Source: JBBRNH01 sp038247465
GTDB taxonomy: Bacteria; Bacteroidota; Bacteroidia; Cytophagales; Spirosomataceae
Assembly: GCA_038247465.1 (NCBI GenBank)
Contig: JBBRUV010000198.1
Span: 1 to 9,132, forward strand
DNA length: 9,132 nt
Direction of reading: 5' to 3'
Shown: piece after piece, positions 1-5,852 of the stretch
Numbering within the stretch: the stretch's first letter is position 1
Layout of the letters: each line of letters starts with the position of its first letter
The notes under the pieces: model-generated
The model's database searches: none
What the model was told of the DNA's origin: nothing
Seen by the model: only the letters and a program-made list of their open reading frames with translations
Program-made: the position numbers and the translations under genes

Positions 1-307
1 GTTAGCTTGCGGGGTCGGTCCCGTTACAGGCCTGACAAGGCATGTTCTGAGAAGCTATGGCCCTATCTTGAGAATATAACTCATTGATTAAAAGAAGATT
101 ACTCTACTGAAATCTGGAAGCGACAATTTGAATTGCACCCACATCAACTAATAATTTAATTAAGTTTGATTAACCAAAAAGAGAAATAGAATGGGCTACC
201 TGCAAGGTGCTTAAAAAACTACTACCTGAATTGGCTAATCCCAAGCCTGACAAACAGACAGTTTTTTGTTTGCGGCAGGTAATCTATGCCAACCGGCCCG
301 GAGTGCT
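1..307. other. Left-edge region without a recognisable gene
   Basis: No convincing coding sequence is visible before the icd promoter. Two plus-strand frames are open from the window edge for only about 25-28 codons (one ends at the TGA at 85-87, another at a TAA near 74-76). Neither gives a peptide I can assign, so a 3' gene end belonging to the left neighbour is possible but not shown. From about 75 to 260 the DNA is AT-rich. A short imperfect inverted repeat lies at 246-279 (CAAACA at 251-256 pairing with TGTTTG at 267-272, plus a CCTG/CAGG outer pair), but it lacks a T-run in the right place for a terminator. No tRNA-like or rRNA-like sequence was recognised. Confidence 0.4.
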
Positions 308-315
308 TACTTTTG
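308..315 (+). promoter_or_regulatory. Candidate Bacteroidota -7 element for icd
   Basis: TACTTTTG is an exact match to the Bacteroidota sigma-ABfr -7 consensus TAnnTTTG. It lies 53 bases before the icd ATG, which would give a leader of roughly 45 nucleotides. No clear TTG -33 element sits 19-20 bases upstream, so the assignment rests on the -7 box and its position alone. Confidence 0.45.
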
Positions 316-368
316 GGGCTTAATCCTGTGCCGATTTCTAAACAGAGTCAAGTACCCCAGTAAAACTT

Positions 369-1586
369 ATGGAAAAAATTAAAGTCGCAAACCCCGTTGT
401 CGAACTCGACGGCGACGAAATGACCCGCATCATCTGGAAATTCATCAAAGACAAACTGATTTTGCCTTATGTGGACGTGGCTATCAAATACTACGACCTC
501 AGCATCGAATACCGCGACGAAACCAACGATCAGGTGACTATTGATGCCGCCAACGCCATCAAAAAATACGGTGTGGGCATCAAATGCGCTACCATCACGC
601 CCGATGAAGACCGCATGAAGGAGTTCAACCTGAAACAGATGTGGAAATCGCCAAACGGCACTATCCGCAACATTCTGGATGGAACCGTGTTCCGCGAGCC
701 GATTGTGATGCAGAACGTGCCGCGCTTAGTAACCAACTGGACGGCCCCGATCATCGTCGGTCGGCACGCTTTCGGCGATCAGTACCGCGCTACCGATTTT
801 CTGGTGCCGGGCCCGGGTAAACTGACCATGAAGTTTGAGGGCGAAGATGGTTCGGTGCAGGAATACGAAGTCTATAACTTCAGGGCTGCGGGCGTGGCCA
901 TGGGGATGTACAACGTTGACGAGTCTATCCGGGGGTTTGCGCGGGCCTGTATGAACATGGCCGTGCAAAAACAGTGGCCGTTGTATCTCTCGACTAAAAA
1001 CACGATCCTGAAAAAATACGACGGTCGGTTTAAAGACATTTTTCAGGAAGTGTATGACACCGAGTTTGCCGGGCAGGTGCAGTATGAACACCGCCTGATT
1101 GACGACATGGTGGCCTCGGCCCTGAAATGGAACGGCAATTTTGTGTGGGCCTGCAAAAACTACGATGGCGATGTGCAGTCTGACACCGTAGCGCAGGGTT
1201 TTGGCTCACTCGGTCTGATGACCTCGGTACTGGTTACGCCCGACGGAGAAACGATGGAGGCCGAAGCCGCCCACGGAACCGTAACGCGCCACTACCGCGA
1301 ACACCAAAAAGGCAACAAAACCAGCACCAATCCAATTGCGTCAATCTACGCCTGGACGCGCGGCCTGGCTTTCCGGGGCAAACTCGATGATAATCAGCCG
1401 CTGATTGATTTCGCCAATACCCTCGAAGCCGTCTGCGTAGAAACGGTTGAAAGCGGTAAAATGACCAAAGACCTGTCGCTGTCGGTGTATCCGGCTGGCA
1501 CCAAACTAATTGCCGGTGAGCATTACCTCAACACCGAAGATTTTCTGGAGGCTTTAGACGAGAATCTGAAAGCGAAATTGATGTAG
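369..1586 (+). CDS. icd: NADP-dependent isocitrate dehydrogenase (eukaryote-like subfamily)
   Basis: Encodes a complete 405-residue cytosolic enzyme that converts isocitrate and NADP+ to 2-oxoglutarate, CO2 and NADPH in the citric acid cycle. It belongs to the homodimeric NADP-IDH subfamily of human IDH1/IDH2, not the E. coli Icd type. The isocitrate-binding residues fall at the same numbers as in human IDH1: T77, S94, N96, R100, R109 and R132 (in GRHAFGDQYRATDF), with catalytic Y139 and K210. Metal-binding aspartates are visible at D245, D268 and D272 in LIDDM and NYDGDVQSD. The NADP-binding stretch GTVTRH is at 303-308, with N321 downstream. Length is normal for the family. The ATG at 369 is preceded by an A-rich stretch but no Shine-Dalgarno sequence. 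The gene appears monocistronic, with its own promoter candidate at 308-315 and a terminator at 1611-1646. Confidence 0.97.
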   Translation: MEKIKVANPVVELDGDEMTRIIWKFIKDKLILPYVDVAIKYYDLSIEYRDETNDQVTIDAANAIKKYGVGIKCATITPDEDRMKEFNLKQMWKSPNGTIRNILDGTVFREPIVMQNVPRLVTNWTAPIIVGRHAFGDQYRATDFLVPGPGKLTMKFEGEDGSVQEYEVYNFRAAGVAMGMYNVDESIRGFARACMNMAVQKQWPLYLSTKNTILKKYDGRFKDIFQEVYDTEFAGQVQYEHRLIDDMVASALKWNGNFVWACKNYDGDVQSDTVAQGFGSLGLMTSVLVTPDGETMEAEAAHGTVTRHYREHQKGNKTSTNPIASIYAWTRGLAFRGKLDDNQPLIDFANTLEAVCVETVESGKMTKDLSLSVYPAGTKLIAGEHYLNTEDFLEALDENLKAKLM

Positions 1587-1610
1587 GTATTTATGTACCC
1601 CAATACACTA

Positions 1611-1646
1611 AAAAAGGCCGCTTCCTGAACAGGAAGCGGCCTTTTT
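1611..1646. terminator. Bidirectional terminator between icd and the ferritin-like operon
   Basis: A perfect inverted repeat pairs 1611-1627 with 1630-1646. The GC-rich core is GGCCGCTTCCTG, and the outer arms are A5 on the left and T5 on the right. Because the arms are A-run and T-run, the hairpin has a U-tract in either direction and can end icd transcripts (plus) and the ferritin-like operon (minus), which converge here. It starts 25 bases after the icd stop and ends 17 bases before the last base of the minus-strand gene. Confidence 0.93.
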
Positions 1647-1662
1647 GTGGATAAAGCAGAAA

Positions 1663-2466
1663 TTACATAGACCGGATAAACGGCCCGGCAATTGCCAGTA
1701 CCTGATCGCGGGTCAGGGTTTCGTCGAACGATTCGCGGACGGTTTCGATAGCCGCGCGGGTTTTGCCCTGCGTCAGACTGGCACCCGTCAAACCAAACAG
1801 TTCAACGCCACCCTGAATTGTGTTGTTTTCGCCGGCGTACACTGCCGCTGGCACACCACCCGGCATGGTCTCCGACGACCAGACCAGCATATTCAGCATC
1901 CGGCGCAAACCGGCGCAGTGACGTGCTTCGACCGAGTGAATCTGCAGCGCAGCCGTCAACACGTCTTTGTTACTCATCAGGTTGGTAACCTGACCTTTGT
2001 AGGCCCGAACACCGGTTTCTTCAAACGCCAGGGCCACCGTCAAAAACGTTGCCGTATTGCTGAACACCGTCGGGAACGCACCTCTCGCCGTGAAATCGAA
2101 CGTTGGTTTTTTGATAGCTGCTGCGCCAAGAGCCGTTTGCAGGAATTTCACGTGCAGGGCTTCGTGCTTGTTGATCTGGATAATGTCGGCGCGCTGGTCG
2201 AGAGTCAACAGGCTTTCCGTCATCAACTGACCCGTCCGGTAATACTCGTCTTCGAGGTATTCCAGGGTGAGGGCAAAGTTCAGCACGTCAGTGATCGTGT
2301 TGTTCTGGGCAAAGGCTTTGTTTACCGTTGTAGCAAACAGGGCGGGCGTGGCGATGGCAGCGGCTGCCATGCTGTTTTTCAGGAGTTTACGGCGCGAAAA
2401 ATCTAACCGCCCCGCTGCGTCTGCATCGAGCTTCTCGATGTCAGAAAATAAGTTGAATAAGTTCAT
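1663..2466 (-). CDS. Tat-exported ferritin-like domain protein (Ferritin_2 / desiccation-related type)
   Basis: A 267-residue protein predicted to act outside the cytoplasm. An N-terminal twin-arginine motif SRRKLLK (residues 24-30) is followed by an Ala-rich hydrophobic segment (33-48) and a likely signal peptidase site after AFA (53). The mature part is a ferritin-like four-helix bundle of the Ferritin_2 type, the family that includes plant desiccation-related protein. Candidate di-metal ligands appear in the expected order: E69 or E72 in helix 1, E102xxH105 in helix 2, E149 or E150 in helix 3, and E180xxH183 in helix 4. What the family does with the metal site is not settled; oxidative-stress or iron roles are inference. 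It is the second gene of a two-gene operon, starting 15 bases after the stop of the upstream paralogue, with no evident Shine-Dalgarno. It ends at the shared terminator with icd. Confidence 0.88.
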   Translation of the reverse strand: MNLFNLFSDIEKLDADAAGRLDFSRRKLLKNSMAAAAIATPALFATTVNKAFAQNNTITDVLNFALTLEYLEDEYYRTGQLMTESLLTLDQRADIIQINKHEALHVKFLQTALGAAAIKKPTFDFTARGAFPTVFSNTATFLTVALAFEETGVRAYKGQVTNLMSNKDVLTAALQIHSVEARHCAGLRRMLNMLVWSSETMPGGVPAAVYAGENNTIQGGVELFGLTGASLTQGKTRAAIETVRESFDETLTRDQVLAIAGPFIRSM

Positions 2467-2481
2467 CTTGAGCTTGTCGGA

Positions 2482-3219
2482 TTACATTTTTGGAAGATTG
2501 TTGGCCGTAATGGTCTCCACGATGAATTTCTGGGCCATCCCTAATACAAACGACGGCGGGTTGGCCGCGTCTAAACCCGTGTTTGGGTCAACGGCGTTGT
2601 CGCCGGCAAAGAAACCTAAGCGGGGCAGTAACAGGTGGCGAATCAACCCGGCGTGACGCGCTTCGACTGACACAATTTTACCGGCCAGCACCAGGTTGCC
2701 GGGGTCCGAAATCAGACGGCCCGCACCGTTGTAAGCCGTTACGCCCAAATCTTCAAAATCTTTGGCCGCGTTCAGCACGTCCTGCCGCTTGGTGAAGTCA
2801 ATACTGCGGAAGTTGGCTCCCAGCATTGGCAACCCTGCCGCGCCGAGAGCGGCCCGCAGAAACTCGCGGTGAATGTACTCGTGGTCGCGGACTTCGCGCA
2901 GCAAAAACAACTCCTCCGCGCTGATACCCGCGTATGGCGTTGTGATCACCTGCTGGTAGAACGCGTATTCGAGTTGCTCCAGGGCATAAGCGTAGTTCAG
3001 TACGCCGACATCGCCCGAACCGAGGTCAACCACGTCTCCGGGGGCTGATACCCGCGCACCGGCGTTGATATTGGTGGCCGGGTCGGCACCCGGATTTTCG
3101 CACGCTGTGATCAGCGCAGTCGTCATTGCCGCCGAGAACCCGGCGTAGCGCAGGAACCGACGACGATCTACTGGCTGCTTCATCAGCGTTTTGGCAGATT
3201 TTTCCGTTATGTTTTCCAT
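2482..3219 (-). CDS. Tat-exported ferritin-like lipoprotein, paralogue of the downstream gene
   Basis: A 245-residue first gene of the ferritin-like operon. Residues 18-24 form a twin-arginine motif (DRRRFLR), followed by a hydrophobic stretch and a lipobox LITAC with Cys40. It is therefore probably a Tat-exported lipoprotein anchored to a membrane, unlike its soluble-looking partner. The ferritin-like bundle shows the same ligand pattern: E81 or E84, E114xxH117, E156, and E186xxH189. The shared framework (ALGAAG, VEARHAGL, and ExxH in helices 2 and 4) argues for an ancient tandem duplication. The first ATG (3219) was chosen; the Met at residue 13 (3183), just before the twin-arginine motif, is an equally sensible start. 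The 5' leader contains a nested hairpin ending 9 bases before the first ATG, which may matter for regulation. Confidence 0.87.
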   Translation of the reverse strand: MENITEKSAKTLMKQPVDRRRFLRYAGFSAAMTTALITACENPGADPATNINAGARVSAPGDVVDLGSGDVGVLNYAYALEQLEYAFYQQVITTPYAGISAEELFLLREVRDHEYIHREFLRAALGAAGLPMLGANFRSIDFTKRQDVLNAAKDFEDLGVTAYNGAGRLISDPGNLVLAGKIVSVEARHAGLIRHLLLPRLGFFAGDNAVDPNTGLDAANPPSFVLGMAQKFIVETITANNLPKM

Positions 3220-3228
3220 AAACGAGAA

Positions 3229-3276
3229 TTGGTTTGTTGAGTAGCTTTCCGTCTATCGGAAAGACAGACAAACCAA
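3229..3276 (-). promoter_or_regulatory. Nested hairpin in the leader of the ferritin-like operon
   Basis: Two stems are nested: an outer perfect 9-bp stem (3229-3237 with 3268-3276, TTGGTTTGT/ACAAACCAA) and an inner perfect 7-bp stem (3245-3251 with 3257-3263, CTTTCCG/CGGAAAG) around a five-base loop. On the minus strand the structure ends 9 bases before the ATG at 3219, so it would sit in the ribosome-loading zone of the mRNA. A role as a translational control element is inference. It could equally be a protein-binding palindrome in DNA. Confidence 0.5.
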
Positions 3277-3300
3277 CGGAATTAGTTTAATCCCGGATTT

Positions 3301-3374
3301 CCAGAAGAGCGATTTTTTATTTGAACCGAGCCAACGGCCCAATCTATGCCATTGGCTCAGTTTATCCGCTCTGG
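3301..3374. other. Second structured segment in the divergent intergenic region
   Basis: An outer pairing joins 3306-3311 (AGAGCG) to 3367-3372 (CGCTCT). It is extended by CC at 3301-3302 with GG at 3373-3374 across a three-base bulge. It encloses a perfect 7-bp stem, 3328-3334 (GAGCCAA) with 3352-3358 (TTGGCTC), and a possible inner GGC/GCC pair. No open frame of note uses this stretch. The nesting suggests a folded RNA or leader, but several 6-7-bp pairings can arise by chance in 300 bases, so the call is tentative. Confidence 0.3.
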
Positions 3375-3419
3375 ATTCACGGTTAATCTGTGGGTTATGA
3401 TTTGTTTCATGATCTATAT

Positions 3420-3463
3420 CCGATGCTCCTGCCGGTCTGACCGGCAGGAGCATCGGTCGTTTT
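3420..3463 (+). terminator. Perfect 17-bp hairpin with a short T-run, upstream of the amidohydrolase
   Basis: Bases 3420-3436 are exactly complementary to 3440-3456, with a three-base spacer. TCGTTTTA follows on the plus strand, which makes this look like an intrinsic terminator pointing toward the amidohydrolase gene. The position is odd because the flanking genes diverge, so no annotated gene needs terminating here. It could end an unannotated plus-strand transcript from 3220-3420, act as an attenuator in the leader of the gene at 3513, or be a DNA palindrome. The minus-strand side lacks a T-run. Confidence 0.6.
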
Positions 3464-3512
3464 ATGTTTATCTTGCCAAAGAAAATTCGTCAAAAACCGA
3501 AAACTGCCAACA

Positions 3513-5201
3513 ATGAACCATCTCCTACGTACAAGTACCGTTCGATTCTGCTGTCTGTTGCTGGCCCTGCTGCCAACGCTGACCATCGCCCAGAAACGTG
3601 TTAAAACTCCCGCCGATCCCATCGACAAGCTCAAAACCGAGGCCGTTGCCGCTGTAGAGAGCCGGGCGGTGCAGGCGCAACAAATCAACGATATGCTGTT
3701 CAGCTTCTCGGAATTAGGGTTTCAGGAGGTCGAAACATTCACTTACCTGACCAACCTGCTCGAAAAAGAGGGTTTCACGGTGCAACGCGGCATTGCCGGA
3801 ATACCCACCGCCTGGATTGCCACCTGGGGCAACGGCAAACCCCTGATTGCCATTGGTTCTGACGTGGACTGTATTCCGAAAGCGAGCCAAAAACCCGGCG
3901 TGGCCTACAAAGCTCCGATTGTGGAGGGCGCACCCGGTCACGGCGAAGGTCACAACTCCGGGCAGGCCCTGAACATTGTAGCGGCTCTGGCCGTGAAGCA
4001 GTTGATGGAACGCGACAAAATTCCCGGAACGCTCATGCTCTGGCCCGGCGTGGCCGAAGAACTCGTTGGTGCGAAGGCGTTCTACGTCCGCGATGGCTAT
4101 TTTAAGGATGTAGATGCCTGTATTTTCACCCACGTCGGCAACAACCTCGGCGTATCGTGGGGAGACGCGGGCAACAACGGTCTGGTATCGGTACGGTTCA
4201 ACTTTGAGGGGCAGGCGGCTCACGCGGCAGCCGCGCCCTGGCGGGGTCGGTCGGCGTTAGATGCCGTTGAGTTAATGAACGTGGGCTGGAATTTCCGGCG
4301 CGAACACCTCGAAACTACCCAACGGTCGCATTACGTGATTACCGACGGGGGCGACCAACCCAACGTGGTGCCGTCGAAAGCGGCTGTCTGGTATTATTTC
4401 CGGGAGCGGACATACCCCAAAATCAAAGCGTTGTTTGAAACAGGCTTGAAAATTGCCGAAGGCGCGGCTCTGATGACTGACACCAAATTCACCTACGACG
4501 TGCTGGGATCGGCCTGGCCGGGGCATTTCAACAAGCCCATCGCCGAAGCCATGTACCAGAATATTAAAAAAGTGGGGTTGCCAACCTGGTCGGAAGAGGA
4601 TCAAATGCTGGCAAAAGCAAGTCAGATGGAGATGAAGGCCGCGAATGTGGCCGGGCTGGCTACCAAACTCGATACTATTGGATTACCGGCTTACATGGCT
4701 CCGCCGGTCAGGATAATGGGTGCACAGTCGCTTAACTCAGGTGCCGGTTCCGACGATATTGCCGATATATCGTGGTCATTGCCGACAATTGTGTTACGTT
4801 ATCCGAGCAACATTCCCGATTTACCGGGTCATCACTGGGCCAACGCCATTTCTATGGCAACGCCCATCGCGCACAAGGGCATTGTGGCCGGGGCTAAAGC
4901 CGAGGCTATGACGTTGCTGGATTTGTTGCTGAAACCGCAATTACTGACCGACGCCAAGGCGTATTATGCCGACGAGCAGACGAAAGACATTAAATATACG
5001 CCCCTGATTTCGCCCAAAGAGCAGCCCGCCGTGTATCTTAACAGCAAGATTATGACCGAATTCAAACCCCGGCTGACCCCGTTCTATTACGATCCGGCTA
5101 AGTACAAAACGTATCTCGAACAGCTTGGCATTCAGTATCCCACCTTGCGAGACGATCAGAGAGCAGCCCTGATGAAGGGCAATGACGGGAAAGGAAAATA
5201 G
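3513..5201 (+). CDS. Secreted M20-family amidohydrolase, AbgB-like
   Basis: A 562-residue metallo-amidohydrolase of the peptidase M20 family. It most resembles the B subunit of p-aminobenzoyl-glutamate hydrolase and related aminoacyl-amide hydrolases. A signal peptide (residues 1-26, cleavage after TIA) places it in the periplasm or outside. Family landmarks are GHGEGHNSG at 142-150 (H143, H147), the catalytic Glu pair E182-E183 before VRDGYF, H207, the dimerisation-lid segment around H237 with GRSALDAVELMNVG, and the late metal His in PGHHW (H440-H441). The usual Cys of the GHGCGHN motif is Glu145 here. A C-terminal extension of about 90 residues follows the catalytic core. Substrate is unknown; cleavage of an acylated or aromatic amino-acid amide is the family expectation. 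The gene stands alone: divergent from the ferritin-like operon and ended by the hairpin at 5214-5239. A near-consensus -7 box (TATGTTTA, 3463-3470) precedes it. Confidence 0.88.
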   Translation: MNHLLRTSTVRFCCLLLALLPTLTIAQKRVKTPADPIDKLKTEAVAAVESRAVQAQQINDMLFSFSELGFQEVETFTYLTNLLEKEGFTVQRGIAGIPTAWIATWGNGKPLIAIGSDVDCIPKASQKPGVAYKAPIVEGAPGHGEGHNSGQALNIVAALAVKQLMERDKIPGTLMLWPGVAEELVGAKAFYVRDGYFKDVDACIFTHVGNNLGVSWGDAGNNGLVSVRFNFEGQAAHAAAAPWRGRSALDAVELMNVGWNFRREHLETTQRSHYVITDGGDQPNVVPSKAAVWYYFRERTYPKIKALFETGLKIAEGAALMTDTKFTYDVLGSAWPGHFNKPIAEAMYQNIKKVGLPTWSEEDQMLAKASQMEMKAANVAGLATKLDTIGLPAYMAPPVRIMGAQSLNSGAGSDDIADISWSLPTIVLRYPSNIPDLPGHHWANAISMATPIAHKGIVAGAKAEAMTLLDLLLKPQLLTDAKAYYADEQTKDIKYTPLISPKEQPAVYLNSKIMTEFKPRLTPFYYDPAKYKTYLEQLGIQYPTLRDDQRAALMKGNDGKGK

Positions 5202-5213
5202 AGGAAAGAAGAC

Positions 5214-5239
5214 GGAGGTGGCTTAGTCCACCTCCTTTT
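5214..5239 (+). terminator. Terminator after the amidohydrolase, overlapping the PAS gene's 3' end
   Basis: GGAGGTGG (5214-5221) pairs with CCACCTCC (5228-5235) around a six-base loop, followed by TTTTC. It lies 13 bases after the amidohydrolase stop. The convergent PAS gene ends inside it, its TAA being at 5225-5223, so the right arm is also coding sequence. On the minus strand the stem is followed by a pyrimidine-rich but weak T-tract, so it may serve both genes. Confidence 0.82.
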
Positions 5240-5735
5240 CAACAGCGACGAAATGCGTTACCTCGCCCTTCACATTCTTGAGCGGATGGATCGTGATATT
5301 ACACCCATAGACTTCGCCGTCTTTGCGGTAGTTTATCAATCGGGCGGTTACTTTCTCGAACTGCCCTAATTTCTCGCGGATGAGTTGCTTCGAGCGTTCG
5401 GTGGTTCTTTCGCCCTGAAGAAACGCTGGCTTTTTGCCGATGGCTTCGGCCATTGTGTAGCCGGTCATCTCAAAAAAGTCGCTGCTGGTCCAGACAATTT
5501 CACGGGCTACATCGGTGACAATCAGCGTATGATTAGTACTCAGCAGCTTCTTAAAGTTGAGATCGTGCCGCCAGTTGTGGACAACCTGCAATTTCTCGAT
5601 CTGGTTAATGTCATTAGCAACACTATTGCGTTTGGGTAACATGGGGTGCGCAATATCCCAACAGAGCAGCGGAGCCGGTCTTAATTTCCCCAGTAGATTC
5701 TCCGGGATATGGTTGGTTGCAGCCGTATTAAACAT
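5223..5735 (-). CDS. Single PAS-domain protein, LOV-like but lacking the photoactive cysteine
   Basis: A 170-residue protein when started at the ATG at 5735. The first in-frame ATG (5807) would add 24 residues encoded by AT-rich, leader-like DNA and is less likely. One PAS fold occupies roughly residues 68-168, with no kinase, GGDEF or DNA-binding output domain. The domain is closest in pattern to the short LOV group: FLQG at 105-108, NYRKDG at 135-140, Asn146, and the ending pattern of LOV cores. In LOV photoreceptors the segment before FLQG reads GRNCR. Here it is GKKPA, so the flavin-adduct Cys is replaced by Pro, and the late flavin Gln is also absent. Photochemistry of the classical type is therefore not expected. 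It probably senses another ligand or acts as a protein-interaction module. It is downstream of, and co-oriented with, the GESHG protein gene, and its end overlaps the convergent terminator. Confidence 0.78.
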   Translation of the reverse strand: MFNTAATNHIPENLLGKLRPAPLLCWDIAHPMLPKRNSVANDINQIEKLQVVHNWRHDLNFKKLLSTNHTLIVTDVAREIVWTSSDFFEMTGYTMAEAIGKKPAFLQGERTTERSKQLIREKLGQFEKVTARLINYRKDGEVYGCNITIHPLKNVKGEVTHFVAVEKEVD

Positions 5736-5819
5736 AGTTATAGTAGTCAGATCAACGTGAATAATAATACTAACCCTCTCAATAAGTTTTTTGTTTGCCA
5801 AACGCATACCGGCCCGGCA

Positions 5820-5852
5820 TAATTCAGGGTATTCGGTGTAATTCAGGGTATT
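5820..5852. repeat. 14-bp direct repeat at the 3' end of the GESHG gene
   Basis: TAATTCAGGGTATT occurs at 5820-5833 and again, identically, at 5839-5852, separated by CGGTG, giving a 19-bp period. The second copy spans the stop codon (TGA at 5845-5843 on the minus strand) and last codons of the GESHG-protein gene; the first lies just beyond. It looks like a small local tandem duplication. Whether it has any regulatory role for the PAS gene downstream is unknown. Confidence 0.8.

Noticed and set aside
281..291. AATCTATGCCA occurring here and again at 3341-3351, both intergenic
   Set aside because: An 11-mer match between two places in 9 kb is expected several times by chance, and the surrounding bases do not match.
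1645..2406. Long plus-strand open frame of about 250 codons opposite the ferritin-like gene
   Set aside because: It is the antisense shadow of a gene with clear Tat signal and ferritin ligands; its peptide is Arg/Gln/His-rich with no recognisable domain, and it starts inside the terminator.
3253..3453. Minus-strand 66-codon open frame over the intergenic hairpins
   Set aside because: Its start is made by the 17-bp hairpin arm, the peptide has no recognisable features, and the inverted repeats explain the sequence better.
3714..4223. Minus-strand open frame of about 170 codons within the amidohydrolase gene
   Set aside because: Fully antisense to well-conserved M20 motifs; no independent promoter or domain. 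Similar shadows at 726-1091, 4272-4604 and 6429-6764 were rejected for the same reason.
5223..5807. Calling the PAS protein a blue-light LOV photoreceptor
   Set aside because: The adduct-forming Cys and neighbouring flavin contacts are missing, so only LOV-like ancestry can be suggested.
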